Of a DNA stretch of 64,000 nt, positions 1-12,128 are shown piece by piece. The stretch comes from Streptomyces aquilus (lineage in GTDB: Bacteria > Actinomycetota > Actinomycetes > Streptomycetales > Streptomycetaceae), in contig NZ_CP034463.1 in NCBI RefSeq assembly GCF_003955715.1, positions 8,494,001-8,558,000 on the forward strand, given 5' to 3'. The translations under genes and the position numbers were made by a program. Each line of letters begins with the position of its first letter. Within the stretch, counting starts at the first letter, position 1. The notes under the pieces are model-generated. The model did not search any database. It was not told the origin of the DNA and saw only the letters and a list, made by a program, of their open reading frames with translations.

Positions 1-2
1 TC

Positions 3-1961
3 GACACCTATCTGGCGGAACTGGATCAGCAGGCCGAGCGGGTCCTGTCCCTGAGCCAGCCCGCCAACTACCCGAAGCCGGTCGGGGCGACCTGGAACGT
101 CTCCATCGAACGGCTCAAGCAGCGTTCACCGGCAGCCGTACGACTGCTGCAACTGTGCGCCTTCTTCGCGGCCGAACCCATTTCGCTGAAGCTGCTCTAC
201 GGCGACGAGATGATCCGCGTCCTCGCCAGCGAGGACCCCACTCTGCAGGAGAAGATGGTCCTCGGCCAGGTGATCCGGGAGATCGGCCGGTTCGCACTGG
301 CCAAGGTCGACCGGGCCACCGAGTCGATCCAGGTGCACCGGTTGGTGCAGGCCGTCATCCGCTCCCAGCTCAGCGCGAAGGAGCAGGAAGAGGCCCAGCA
401 CGTCGTCCACCGCATCCTGGCCGGGGCGCGGCCCTCGGGCGAGGAGCCGATCGACGACCCGTCGAACCAGGCCGACTTCGCGGCGATCTGGCCGCACCTG
501 GAAGCCTCCGAGGCGAGTACGTGCGACGAGACCGAGACGCGACAGCTGCTCATCGACCGACTGCGCTATCTGTGGCGACGTGGTGACCTGATCTCGGCAT
601 TCTCCCTCGGCGAGGAACTGCAGGCACTGTGGAGGCGCCAGCTCGCGAGGCGCCGTGCGGACGTCGTGCAGTTGGAACGAGCGATCGCGGAGAGTGACGC
701 GGCCGCCGGCTCACGGGACGAACTCGTGCTGGCGCGGCGCAACGCCGACAACCTGGAGGCCCAACTGCTCCACCTGCGGTTCCACATCGGGAACGTGCTG
801 CGGACGATGGGCAAGTACGTGGAGGCGGAGGAGCTGGGCTCCGAGACCCTGGACCGCCAACGCGCTCTGCTGGCCCCGGGGCATCCGCACATCCTCATGA
901 CGGCCAGCGCGCTCGCGATCGACCTCGGCAGCGTCGGCCGCTTCGACGACGCCCTGGCGATGGCGACGGAGGCGCACTCGGGCTTCCTGGAGACCCTCGG
1001 AGAGGATCACCCCCGCACTCTCAGTGCCAAGAACAACCGTGCCCTGTGCCTGCGCCAGCTCGGCCGCTACGCCGAAGCCCGCGACGTGGACCAGGAGATC
1101 TACGATCGCCGTCGCAACGACCTGGGCGCCGACCACCCGTCCACGCTGAGCAGCGTCACCAACCTGGGCCGGGATCTGCGGGAACTCGGTGAGTACCGTG
1201 ACTCGATCGCGCTCCTGAGCACCGGTTACGAGTCGTACCTCCGCAGGTTCGGCGACTCCCATCCCGACACCCTGCGTACCGCGAAGAGCCTCGCGGTGTC
1301 GCTTCGCAAGGCCGGACGGGTCGAGGAGGGACGGGACCTGACCCGGCAGACCCGCGACCACTACCGGCTGCGAGGCACCGCACAGACGACCCCGGACGTG
1401 CTCGACTGCACCCTGAACTACGCGACGGACCTGTACGCCATCGGGTCCCGTGCCGAGGCGCTCGCGCTGGCGCAGGACACGGTACGCCAGTACCAGTCAG
1501 CACCCGGCCAGCGGCATCCGTCCACGCTGGCCGCGATCAACAACCTCGGGATCTTCCTGCGCGGATGCAGGGAGACGGTCCCGGCGCGCGCGCTGATGGA
1601 ACAGAACTTCGCCACCCTGCGTGAGGTGCTGGGCGACCGCCACCCCTACACCCTGGCCTGTGCGGTGAACCTCGCCAACATCCAGGCCGAACTGGGTGAA
1701 CTGCACGAGGCCGAGAAGCTCGAGCGGATGGCCGTGGCCGGGTTCCAGGGAGCCCTGGAGGTGGATCACCCCGACACCATTGTGGCCCGCGCCAACCTGG
1801 CCGTGACACTGCGCGCACTGGACCGGCTCCCGGAGGCGGACCAGCTCAGGGAGAAGGCCCATGCCGATCTCATGCGGCTGCTGGGGGAGGACCATCCGCA
1901 CACGGTGAGCGTGCGCGAGGGCAAGCGCATCCACCGGGACCTGGAACCCTTGCCGGTCTGA
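3..1961 (+). CDS. TPR protein, FxsT-like (5' end outside window)
   Basis: The frame is open from the left edge, so only the C-terminal 652 residues are visible. They begin inside the helical linker that follows an NB-ARC/STAND ATPase in this family. From about residue 210 on there are many tetratricopeptide repeats of roughly 42 residues, each with a GEDHP or ADHP-type turn followed by TLxxxxNLA, the TPR_10/TPR_12 pattern. This layout matches the Streptomyces FxSxx-COOH tetratricopeptide protein (FxsT), which accompanies a radical-SAM/RiPP-like FxSxx-COOH cassette. The partners (FxsA, FxsB, FxsC) would lie to the left, outside the window, so the link cannot be checked here. An internal ATG at 210 is not the start because the same frame continues upstream with family-like sequence. 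It converges on the next gene with 11 bp between the stops. Confidence 0.75.
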   Translation, partial: DTYLAELDQQAERVLSLSQPANYPKPVGATWNVSIERLKQRSPAAVRLLQLCAFFAAEPISLKLLYGDEMIRVLASEDPTLQEKMVLGQVIREIGRFALAKVDRATESIQVHRLVQAVIRSQLSAKEQEEAQHVVHRILAGARPSGEEPIDDPSNQADFAAIWPHLEASEASTCDETETRQLLIDRLRYLWRRGDLISAFSLGEELQALWRRQLARRRADVVQLERAIAESDAAAGSRDELVLARRNADNLEAQLLHLRFHIGNVLRTMGKYVEAEELGSETLDRQRALLAPGHPHILMTASALAIDLGSVGRFDDALAMATEAHSGFLETLGEDHPRTLSAKNNRALCLRQLGRYAEARDVDQEIYDRRRNDLGADHPSTLSSVTNLGRDLRELGEYRDSIALLSTGYESYLRRFGDSHPDTLRTAKSLAVSLRKAGRVEEGRDLTRQTRDHYRLRGTAQTTPDVLDCTLNYATDLYAIGSRAEALALAQDTVRQYQSAPGQRHPSTLAAINNLGIFLRGCRETVPARALMEQNFATLREVLGDRHPYTLACAVNLANIQAELGELHEAEKLERMAVAGFQGALEVDHPDTIVARANLAVTLRALDRLPEADQLREKAHADLMRLLGEDHPHTVSVREGKRIHRDLEPLPV

Positions 1962-1972
1962 GCGGCCTCTCC

Positions 1973-2866
1973 TCAGGAGCGGTGGGTCGCCAGCCGGGCC
2001 CGGCCGCCCAGGAGCCAGGTCATGACGGTCGGCAGCACCCGCAGCGAGGCGAAGTGGGCTTCCCTGGGATGCAGGACGGCGCGGCCCCTGGGGATGTGTT
2101 CGGCCAGCCACCGAGTGTGGCTGGCCGGCGAGAACATGTCCTGTTCTCCGTGCCACAACAGCACTGGCACCGAGATGTCGTCCAGGGAGAAGCCCCAGGG
2201 GGTGCAGAAGGACAGCGCGTCGTCGATCCACCCGTCGGCCGAAACGCTCAGGGCTTCCCGGTAGTTGCGTACGAGCATGGCGCGGATGCCGGCGTCGGCG
2301 ACGACCTGCAGATCGGACTCGGTCAGCTCCCAGCGCAGCTCGGCGAGGAGCCGGCGCGGATCGGCGCGGATGCCGACCGATCGCTCGTGCAGACTGGCGG
2401 CCAGCTGGTCGGGCCCGGCCAGGGCCTTGGTGTACTCGTTGGTGTTGGACGCGGTCATCCCGGCGAACCAGTCGAGCCCGTCGGCGTCGCAGGGAGCGAG
2501 GCTCACCAGGACCGCGACCCGGGTCACCCGGTCCGGCAGCAGCGCGGCGCAGGCCAGTGCGTGGGGGCCGCCGCCGGAGCGGCCGACCACGGCGAAACGT
2601 TCGATACCGAGGGCGTCGGCGATGGCCGCGACATCGGCCGAGACGTGGGAGACGTGACGGCCGGGTAGCCGGTCGGAGGCGCCGTAGCCGGGGCGGTCGT
2701 AGGTGATCAGCCGCACCTGTTGGTGGTAGAGGCGCATCGGACGGGGGGCGGGGCCGAGACGGCTGCCGGGCGTGCCGTGCAGGAGGAACACCGGAGAACC
2801 GGCGAGATCGCCCGATACCTCGACGGCTAATCGCCGTCCATCCTCCGCATACACCTCTTTGCGCAT
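1973..2866 (-). CDS. alpha/beta hydrolase with a TTA codon
   Basis: A 297-residue cytoplasmic alpha/beta hydrolase fold protein. It shows the oxyanion motif HGTPGS near residue 30, a nucleophile elbow GRSGGG near residue 95, a late acidic residue in WHGEQD and a probable catalytic histidine in HPREAHFASL. The ATG at 2866 has a clear GAGGAGG ribosome site seven bases upstream. Codon 13 is TTA (reverse complement of taa at 2828-2830), which in Streptomyces requires the developmentally controlled bldA tRNA. Translation is therefore probably delayed to late growth. The substrate is unknown; esterase, epoxide hydrolase-like and haloalkane dehalogenase-like roles are all possible. The 138-bp gap to the upstream PaaX-type gene presumably carries its promoter, but I see no convincing -35/-10 pair there. 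Confidence 0.85.
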   Translation of the reverse strand: MRKEVYAEDGRRLAVEVSGDLAGSPVFLLHGTPGSRLGPAPRPMRLYHQQVRLITYDRPGYGASDRLPGRHVSHVSADVAAIADALGIERFAVVGRSGGGPHALACAALLPDRVTRVAVLVSLAPCDADGLDWFAGMTASNTNEYTKALAGPDQLAASLHERSVGIRADPRRLLAELRWELTESDLQVVADAGIRAMLVRNYREALSVSADGWIDDALSFCTPWGFSLDDISVPVLLWHGEQDMFSPASHTRWLAEHIPRGRAVLHPREAHFASLRVLPTVMTWLLGGRARLATHRS

Positions 2867-3004
2867 CCGCGGCCTCCTCGAAAGCCCCCGTCAACTGCGG
2901 TATGCCTGGTTGTTGTGCAACGGCCATTCCCCAGTGAAGCTCAGATCATCCCGGTGCACGAGCTTTTTGCGACATTGTGAAGTGCCACCCCGCGCCAGGC
3001 CACG

Positions 3005-3835
3005 TCACTCGTTGACGGCGACCACCTCGATGGCGCGGCGTGCCGCCTCCCTGGCCAGCGGCGTCAGCCGTTCATGCACCCCCCGAAACGTCTTCTCCGC
3101 CTGCTCCGCGGGCCAGTCGTCCGGCAGGTGCTTCACCGGCAGGCGCGGATCGCGGCGGATCACGCGCAGCCACTCCGCCTGCAACAGCAGCCGCTGCGCC
3201 AGCGCCTCGTCGGCCTGCGGGGCCCGGGTCTCCCAGGGCTGCCAGCGGCGTACGAACGACTCGTAGCGGTCGGCGAGTTCGGGCAGTTCCCAGGTCTCCT
3301 CGATCATCGCGCCGATGTCCATGCCCGCGTCGGCATGCGCGCGGAAGACCTTCACATGGGCGGACAGGCCCAACTCGCCCACGAGGTCCGCGACGTCGAC
3401 CTCGCCGGGGGCGATCCACAGGCCGCTGAACAGGGGGCCGAAGCCGGACCAGGTGAGTTTGGAGCGCAGGTCGTGGCGTTGGCGTTGCCAGGACTCGGGG
3501 AGGGAGAAGCCGAGGAGGGTCCAGGTGCCGTCCCAGTGGCGGTTCACCGCGCCGGTCTGCCAGATCCGGCGCTCACCGTCCCGCAGGACCGCCTCCGAGT
3601 GCTCGGTCAGGCCGAAGTACATGCGGCGGCCCTCGCGCTGGCGGCGCAGCAGGCCGCGGTTCACCATGCGGGTGAGGGTGGAGCGGGTCGCCTGTTCGCC
3701 GACGCCCACGCGGGCGAACACGTCGATGACGCTGCCGGAGTACACGCAGACGTCACGCCCGAGCACCTGGTCGCCCAGGAACGTGAGCATGAGGGACTGG
3801 GGCCGCAGCGACTCTTCCGTGGTCACGCGGCCCAC
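3005..3835 (-). CDS. PaaX-family transcriptional regulator
   Basis: A 276-residue protein with the PaaX layout. An N-terminal winged helix (about residues 10-85) contains GVGEQATRSTLTRMVNRGLL followed by a basic wing with RRQREGRR. A middle domain includes WDGTWTLLGFSLPE, and the C-terminal domain includes the ETWELPELADRY region. PaaX of E. coli represses phenylacetate catabolism and responds to phenylacetyl-CoA. No paa gene is visible here, so the regulon is unknown. The GTG start at 3835 has an AGAGG ribosome site five bases upstream. It lies between an unrelated hydrolase and the end of the glycan operon and is probably monocistronic. Confidence 0.85.
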   Translation of the reverse strand: MGRVTTEESLRPQSLMLTFLGDQVLGRDVCVYSGSVIDVFARVGVGEQATRSTLTRMVNRGLLRRQREGRRMYFGLTEHSEAVLRDGERRIWQTGAVNRHWDGTWTLLGFSLPESWQRQRHDLRSKLTWSGFGPLFSGLWIAPGEVDVADLVGELGLSAHVKVFRAHADAGMDIGAMIEETWELPELADRYESFVRRWQPWETRAPQADEALAQRLLLQAEWLRVIRRDPRLPVKHLPDDWPAEQAEKTFRGVHERLTPLAREAARRAIEVVAVNE

Positions 3836-3881
3836 GGTACCTCTCCCGGCCGCTCCCGAGGCCGCCGGTACCGCGCTCCGA

Positions 3882-4733
3882 TCAGCCCGTGACCTGGCGG
3901 TACGAGTACACGGCGGTCGCCACCGCGCACACCCCCGGCGGGATCACCTCCGCGCGGAGCGTGCCGCTGCGCGCGTCGTAGTCGACGCCCTCCGCTTCGA
4001 AGGCGCCGTCCGCGCAGATGCTGCGCTGCGGCAGGGCGAACAGGCTCTTCACCGTGCCGGTGATCGGCTGCCCGTCCAGCTCGCGGGGGAGGTCCACCTG
4101 GAGGAGGGGGCGGAGCTCCGGGAACAGGGTGCCCGTGGCGTCGTTCGACGCGCACACCAGGCGGGTGTCCGTCACGAAGTCGCAGCCCTGGACGTCCCGT
4201 ACCGGCTTGTCGAGAGTGATCTGCCACGCCTCCGCCAGTGCTCCGCCCGTCGGTGGGGTCGCCGGGTTGAGGACGGGGGTGGGGAAGACCTGGAGTCGGT
4301 TCTGGTCGCCCCACTCGCCCGACACCAGCCACTGACCGTCGGGAGAGACGCTCGCGAAGGAGTTGTTGATCTTCTCCCCAGGGTTGAGCCTGTGGACGTA
4401 CTCGTAGCGCTTCCCGGCCGGCGTCGTCACCGCGAACATCTTCGACGTGCCCGTGTCCGGGCCCTGGTAGGCGTCGAAGACGTAGCCGTTCGCGATGTCC
4501 GGGTCGCCGACGTGGTTCCAGCCCTCGACGCGCAGGGACAACGGGATGTCGGCCAGTCCGCGGTGCAGGAGGGAGCCGTCCGCCCGGGCGGCGAGCCCCT
4601 GCCCGCCGCCGAGCGTGTCGGTGTACGTCGTACCGGTCTCGGCCCAAGAGGGCTCACCGGCCGCCGCAGCCGGGCCCACGCCCAGCACGGCGGCACCGAA
4701 TAAGCAGCCCAGGACAGTGAGATGACGTCTCAT
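3882..4733 (-). CDS. secreted protein of unknown function, last gene of the glycan operon, TTA codon
   Basis: A 283-residue protein starting MRRHLTVLGC with a typical signal peptide that probably ends at an AAAA-type cleavage site near residue 26. The start ATG shares one base with the stop of the PHP gene (TGATG), which decides the start and implies translational coupling. The mature part has repeated patterns such as FASVSPDGQWLVSGEW, reminiscent of beta-propeller blades (a WD40- or Tol-like fold is my inference). Codon 11 is TTA (taa at 4701-4703), so full translation should need bldA tRNA, which would delay only this distal gene relative to the rest of the operon. I do not recognise the family. 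Position suggests a secreted partner of the PHP and metallophosphoesterase proteins. Confidence 0.75.
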   Translation of the reverse strand: MRRHLTVLGCLFGAAVLGVGPAAAAGEPSWAETGTTYTDTLGGGQGLAARADGSLLHRGLADIPLSLRVEGWNHVGDPDIANGYVFDAYQGPDTGTSKMFAVTTPAGKRYEYVHRLNPGEKINNSFASVSPDGQWLVSGEWGDQNRLQVFPTPVLNPATPPTGGALAEAWQITLDKPVRDVQGCDFVTDTRLVCASNDATGTLFPELRPLLQVDLPRELDGQPITGTVKSLFALPQRSICADGAFEAEGVDYDARSGTLRAEVIPPGVCAVATAVYSYRQVTG

Positions 4734-6400
4734 CAGGCACCCGCCACGTCGACGAAGATGGGGTTCGAATAGAACCACGTGTCCGCCCACGGGTCACCGT
4801 CGCCGGGCGTGTGCGGGATCGGACCGTTGGGGTCGACGGCGGCGCCGAGGTAGCCCGCACCATGGCGGTTGCCGTCGCTGCCGCGCAGCCGGACGTAGAA
4901 GGACTCGTCCCCGGCGGTCAGCGGGATGCGCAGGGTGTACGTCCCCTTCCGGCCGCTCACGTCCTTCGTCTGGACGACCTTGGTGTCGGGGGCCCGCCAG
5001 GAGTCGCGGTCGGTCACCGGGCCGCGCACCGCGCCCCGGATCACGTCCACGTGCGCCAACTCCGGCAGGATTCCCTGGGGGTTGGGGCGGGACGCGGTCG
5101 TGACCGTCACGTACAGGCTGATCCTCTCGCCCTTGCGGACGCGCAGCCGGCCGCCGAGCGTGACGCCCCGGCCCGCGTCGCAGTCCCGCTTCAGGCGGAC
5201 GTCGAGGCCGTCGAGCAGATGGCCGTGGTCCAGCCAGACGCGGCCCGCGCGCAGGCCCGCCATCACCGCGCGGTAGCCGTAGCGGGTGACGCCGACGTGG
5301 GTGCGGCTGAACTCGCCGGGCCAGAAGTCGCTGCCGGGCTGCGGGGTGTCGGTGTTCACCGGGTCGGGGAGCTTGCCGGTGTTGTCGAAGTTCTGGCCGG
5401 CGGGCCAGTCGCCGTTCTTCCAGGTGTCGAAGACCGTGCGGTGGTTGTCGGAGTTGGTGGTGATCGTGAAGAGACGGCCCTCGGCGAGCAGCGCGTCCCA
5501 CAGGCCGCCGACGGTGGCCGTCGCCCAGTCGAAGCCGCCGTACGTCAGATACGCGTCCGCCGGGTAGCCCGCCCAGGACTGCGCCGACGGCTTGTTCTCG
5601 TACTCGCCGCGGATCGAGTTCGCGCCGCGCCAGCCGGGGAGGGCGGCGCCCTGGGCGCCCGGCGCGCCCTCCATGCCGATCATGATCTCGGGAGCCGCGT
5701 CCCGCCAGTTGCGCATCTCGTGCGGGGAGTCGATACCGAGGCGCAGCGGGTGGTTGGCGAGGACGAGGACGTCGTCCACGTACCCCGAACGGCGTTGTTC
5801 CGCGAGCCACTTGATGGCCTTGACCGCGTGGGCCTCGTTGCGGGCGGTGTCGGTCGCGCCGGCCGAGCCCTCGGTGTAGCCGAGCAGCTTGCCGTCGTAG
5901 GCGAGCTCGAACTGGGTGAGCAGATCGGTCTCGTGCGGGCCGGGCGCGGCGAAGATCGTGCAGTGCTCGGCGGCCGGGATGTACCACTCCAGACCCTGGA
6001 AGATCAGCTGACGCGGGTTCTCCGCACGGGCCTTGACGATCTCGGCGTGCTCCAGCTTGGCACCGTAGTTGGCGTGCCCGAAGTTGGAGTGCTCGTTGAA
6101 CACCATCCAGTCGAGGCCGTACTTGGCGGCGGCCTGCGCCTGCTGGGAGAACGTGTACTTGGCGTCGTGGCTGTACACGGAGTGGACGTGGTGGTCGCCG
6201 ACGAGGTAGGCGAGATGCGGGTCGTGGCCGCCGAGGCGCTGTTCGGCGGCCGCGGCGGGTACGGCCGCCCCGCCGAGGGCGAAGGCCGCCCCGAACAGGC
6301 CCGCGCGGCGCAGGAGTCCACGCCTCGACAGGCCCTGCGGGTCGAGCTCGGCGGGGGAGACGGACGGGTCGGCCCAGGAGGGCAGCTGCTGCTCGGTCAT
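4733..6400 (-). CDS. Tat-exported PHP-domain phosphoesterase
   Basis: A 555-residue protein. The N-terminus carries a twin-arginine signal (SRRGLLRRAGLFGAAF) followed by an AAAAE cleavage region near residue 52, so a folded metalloenzyme is exported by the Tat pathway. The PHP domain follows, with VGDHHVHSVYSHD (the HxH metal-binding start), FNEHSNFGH, FQGLEWYIP, ANHPLRLGI and the late TNSDNHRT motif. A beta-rich C-terminal part of about 150 residues has no recognised name. PHP enzymes hydrolyse phosphomonoesters or diesters using two or three metals. The gene lies 16 bp after the exported metallophosphoesterase and overlaps the next gene by one base, so it belongs to the glycan operon. Its substrate is unknown; a phosphorylated glycan or its released phosphate ester is an inference from context. 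Confidence 0.85.
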   Translation of the reverse strand: MTEQQLPSWADPSVSPAELDPQGLSRRGLLRRAGLFGAAFALGGAAVPAAAAEQRLGGHDPHLAYLVGDHHVHSVYSHDAKYTFSQQAQAAAKYGLDWMVFNEHSNFGHANYGAKLEHAEIVKARAENPRQLIFQGLEWYIPAAEHCTIFAAPGPHETDLLTQFELAYDGKLLGYTEGSAGATDTARNEAHAVKAIKWLAEQRRSGYVDDVLVLANHPLRLGIDSPHEMRNWRDAAPEIMIGMEGAPGAQGAALPGWRGANSIRGEYENKPSAQSWAGYPADAYLTYGGFDWATATVGGLWDALLAEGRLFTITTNSDNHRTVFDTWKNGDWPAGQNFDNTGKLPDPVNTDTPQPGSDFWPGEFSRTHVGVTRYGYRAVMAGLRAGRVWLDHGHLLDGLDVRLKRDCDAGRGVTLGGRLRVRKGERISLYVTVTTASRPNPQGILPELAHVDVIRGAVRGPVTDRDSWRAPDTKVVQTKDVSGRKGTYTLRIPLTAGDESFYVRLRGSDGNRHGAGYLGAAVDPNGPIPHTPGDGDPWADTWFYSNPIFVDVAGA

Positions 6401-6416
6401 GGTGATCCTCGACAGG

Positions 6417-8243
6417 TCAGTGGTTCATGAAGGACGTGACGGGCAGCGCCCGTTCGACGATGCGGACGTCGCCGAGGCGGCCGTGCAGGATCTGGTCGAT
6501 CTTCCCGCCGTACTCGTAGCCGCCGAGCAGCCACGGCAGGCCCACGGAGGTGATGCCGATCGCGGTCGCCTTCGGGTTGCGGACGACCGGGCAGCCCTCG
6601 ACGTAGAGAGTGGTGTGCCGGCCGTCGTTGACGATCGCGAGATGCCACCAGGTCTCCAGCGGCGTCTCCTGGCCCCAGTTGGTGGCGATGCCCTCCTGGT
6701 TCAGCGGACGCATCGCCCACTGCGGCTCACGGTCGTTGGAGAGGGACAGCGTGGCCAGCGGCTCGTCGGGGTCGTCGGCGGTCTTGCCGGCGGCGCCGCC
6801 CGTACCGGTACGGCTGACGATGCCGGACCAGGCGTGGTGGTCGGGGTCCCAGTCGGCGGGGAGGCGGTAGAACGCCTCGATGGTGTAACCCGCCTTGAAG
6901 GTCGCCGAGTTGAGCGGGGCGCCGTCGACCGTGCGCAGGTACGCGCCCTTCAGCGGGGACTTGTAGCCCTGGAACTCCAGGCTGCCGTGGCCGGGCTGGT
7001 CGGGATGGTGGTCGGCGGACCAGCCGAGGGTGCCGCCGCCGACCGTGACGAGACCGAGGTCGTTGCCGCGTCCGGACAGGTCACGGACCTTGTCCGTCAC
7101 CGCGCTGTCGAACCGCCAGTAGGCCACCGTTCCCGGTATCAGCATCCGCGACACCGGACGGGCCGGACGGGCGGGCACCGGGGCGAAGCCGGAGAAGCGG
7201 TCGGCGAAGTCGATGTCGACCGTGAACCGGTCGGCGTCACCGCTGAGTTCGATCTCCTGCCGCTCCAGCTCGTTGAGCCCCTTCCCGGCCCGGCCCAGGA
7301 TCCACGGCGACACGGTCTCGACGTCGATGACGCCCCGGTCCAGGTCGAAGCGGTAGAGCCGGATCATCGCGGCGCCGCCGAAGTAGCGGTTCTGGTAGTT
7401 CGTCAGATGGAGGTGGACGTCATGTCCCGCCGCGTTCTTGCGCGTCGCGCGGGCGGCGGGCCAGTAGTGGCCGTTGAGGGTGAGGAAGATCTGGTCGTGG
7501 TCCGCGACCAGCCGGTCCCACAGCTGCTGCCCGTAGTCGGACAGGGTGTCGTCCTCGACGACCAGCTCGTGCGTGGTGAGGATGACCGGCGTCCTCGGAT
7601 GGGCGGCGAGGACTTCCTTCGCCCATGCGTACCCCTTGTCCGACAGCCGCCAGTCCAGTGCCAGGACCAGCCACTCGCGCCCTGCGGCCCGGAAGAGGTG
7701 GAAGGTGTTGTAGCCGTCGGGGGAGGCACCGCCGAAGGTCTTGTGACCCTTGAACCGGGCCGGGCCGAAGGCGTCCAGATACGGTGTCGCCCCGCGCTGG
7801 TCGGTGGTCGACGACTTCACGTCGTGGTTGCCGGCGAGGACGCTGTAGCCGACCCCGCGCCGGTCGAGCAGCCTGAACGCCTCGCTGATCGCGGTGACTT
7901 CGGCACTCGCCCCGTTCTGGGTGAGGTCGCCGAGATGCGACAGGAAGACGATGTTCTCCTCCTTGCCGTGCTCCAGCAGATAGCGCAGGGAGGCCTCGAC
8001 GGGTGCCTTGTCGATGCTCGGTCCGTCGAAGAGGTACTGCGTGTCCGGCATGACGGCGAGCGTGAAGCGGCGGCTGTCGGTGTCGGGTCGCCAGTGCGAG
8101 GCGGAGGGGGCGGCCTCGGCCGCGGTCGGCAGCGCGACCCCGGCCGTGGCGGCGGCGCCGAGCAGCGCGGTGGCCCGCAGGAAGCTGCGCCGTCCGGCGC
8201 CGGCCTGGGCATGCTCGGCCCCGTGTTCAGGCAAAGTGCACAC
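6417..8243 (-). CDS. Tat-exported metallophosphoesterase with C-terminal LamG-like domain
   Basis: A 608-residue protein from the GTG at 8243, chosen because ACGGAGC lies seven bases upstream and the Tat signal (GRRSFLRATALLGAAATAG) then falls at residues 16-45. The catalytic domain shows VMPDTQYL, LSHLGDLTQNG, VLAGNHDVK, TTHELVVED and LNGHYW, the calcineurin-like metal-binding set. The last 230 or so residues resemble a LamG/concanavalin-like lectin domain (VAYWRFDSAVTDKVRDLSGR, and later WWHLAIVNDGRHTTLYVEG), suggesting attachment to a glycan. Such proteins usually hydrolyse phosphomono- or diesters outside the cytoplasm. It lies 44 bp after the beta-galactosidase and 16 bp before the PHP gene, in one operon with a sugar importer. 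Substrate unknown. Confidence 0.85.
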   Translation of the reverse strand: MCTLPEHGAEHAQAGAGRRSFLRATALLGAAATAGVALPTAAEAAPSASHWRPDTDSRRFTLAVMPDTQYLFDGPSIDKAPVEASLRYLLEHGKEENIVFLSHLGDLTQNGASAEVTAISEAFRLLDRRGVGYSVLAGNHDVKSSTTDQRGATPYLDAFGPARFKGHKTFGGASPDGYNTFHLFRAAGREWLVLALDWRLSDKGYAWAKEVLAAHPRTPVILTTHELVVEDDTLSDYGQQLWDRLVADHDQIFLTLNGHYWPAARATRKNAAGHDVHLHLTNYQNRYFGGAAMIRLYRFDLDRGVIDVETVSPWILGRAGKGLNELERQEIELSGDADRFTVDIDFADRFSGFAPVPARPARPVSRMLIPGTVAYWRFDSAVTDKVRDLSGRGNDLGLVTVGGGTLGWSADHHPDQPGHGSLEFQGYKSPLKGAYLRTVDGAPLNSATFKAGYTIEAFYRLPADWDPDHHAWSGIVSRTGTGGAAGKTADDPDEPLATLSLSNDREPQWAMRPLNQEGIATNWGQETPLETWWHLAIVNDGRHTTLYVEGCPVVRNPKATAIGITSVGLPWLLGGYEYGGKIDQILHGRLGDVRIVERALPVTSFMNH

Positions 8244-8287
8244 GTGTGCTCCGTAAGAGAGGTACGAGAAGTGAGAACCCTGGGGGT

Positions 8288-11274
<2,987 letters not shown>

Positions 11275-11278
<4 letters not shown>

Positions 11279-12114
11279 CCGCGGACGGCTCCCTTCGCGA
11301 GGTCGCCGATGATCTGCTTGGCGCCGACCGCGAACACGATCAGCAGCGGGATGAGGGCGAGCAGCGCGCCCGTCATCACGATGCCGTAGTCCGTGGTGCC
11401 GTGGGTGCCGTTGAGCTGGGACAGGGCGACCTGGAGTGTCACGTTGTCGGGGTTGGTGAGGGCGATCAGGGGCCAGGCGAAGTCGTTCCACTGGCCCATG
11501 AAGGTGAAGATGCCGAGGAAGGCGAGACCGGGGCGGACCACCGGCAGTGCCACGTGCCAGTACTGGCGCAGGAAGTTCGCGCCGTCGAGCTTCGAGGCGT
11601 CGAGGAGCTCGTCGTGGATGGCGGACTTCATGTACTGGCGCATCCAGAAGATGCCGAACGCGTTGGCCGCGGCCGGCACGATCAGCGCGGTCATCGAGCC
11701 GATCCAGCCGATCTTCGCCATGATCACGAACTGCGGGATGACGGACAGCTGCGCCGGCACCATGAAGATGACCATCAGCAGCCCGAACAGCACGTTCTTG
11801 CCGGGGAACTCGAACTTGGCGAAGACGAAGGCCGCGAGCGAGTCGAAGAGCAGGACCAGGAACGTCACCGACAGCGCGACCAGCAGCGAGTTCCACATCG
11901 ACCCGAAGAAGTCGATGGCGTCGAAGAGATGGCGGACGTTCTCCAGGAAGTGCGTGCCCGGCAGCAGCTTGGGCGGGTAGGAGAAGATCTCCGTCGAGCT
12001 GTGCGTCGACATGATCACGGCCCAGTAGAACGGGAAGGCCGAGACGATCGTGCCGAGGATCAGCGGGAGGTGCAGCGCGATCCCTCTGCGGCGGGACCCC
12101 TTGATGGAAGACAT
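11275..12114 (-). CDS. carbohydrate ABC transporter permease (MalG type)
   Basis: A 279-residue inner-membrane permease with six predicted transmembrane segments. The EAA loop appears as LLDASKLDGANFLRQYWHVA, the contact site for the ATPase. The C-terminus ends with IFAVGAKQIIGDLAKGAVRG, typical of the CUT1 sugar family. The ATG at 12114 lies 14 bp after the upstream permease stop, and the gene overlaps lacZ by four bases. No ATPase gene is present in the operon; in Streptomyces the shared ATPase MsiK normally energises such CUT1 importers (known for the genus, not shown here). The probable substrate is a galactose-, mannose- or fucose-containing oligosaccharide. Confidence 0.92.
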
Positions 12115-12128
12115 GGTGTGCGCCCTTC

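Noticed and set aside
4811..6430. A 539-codon plus-strand frame opposite the PHP gene
   Set aside because: Antisense to a gene with clear Tat and PHP motifs; sequence is low-complexity valine/arginine-rich.
11279..11896. A 206-codon N-terminal extension of LacZ
   Set aside because: It overlaps the MalG-type permease in another frame and has no LacZ similarity; the ATGA overlap fixes the start at 11278.
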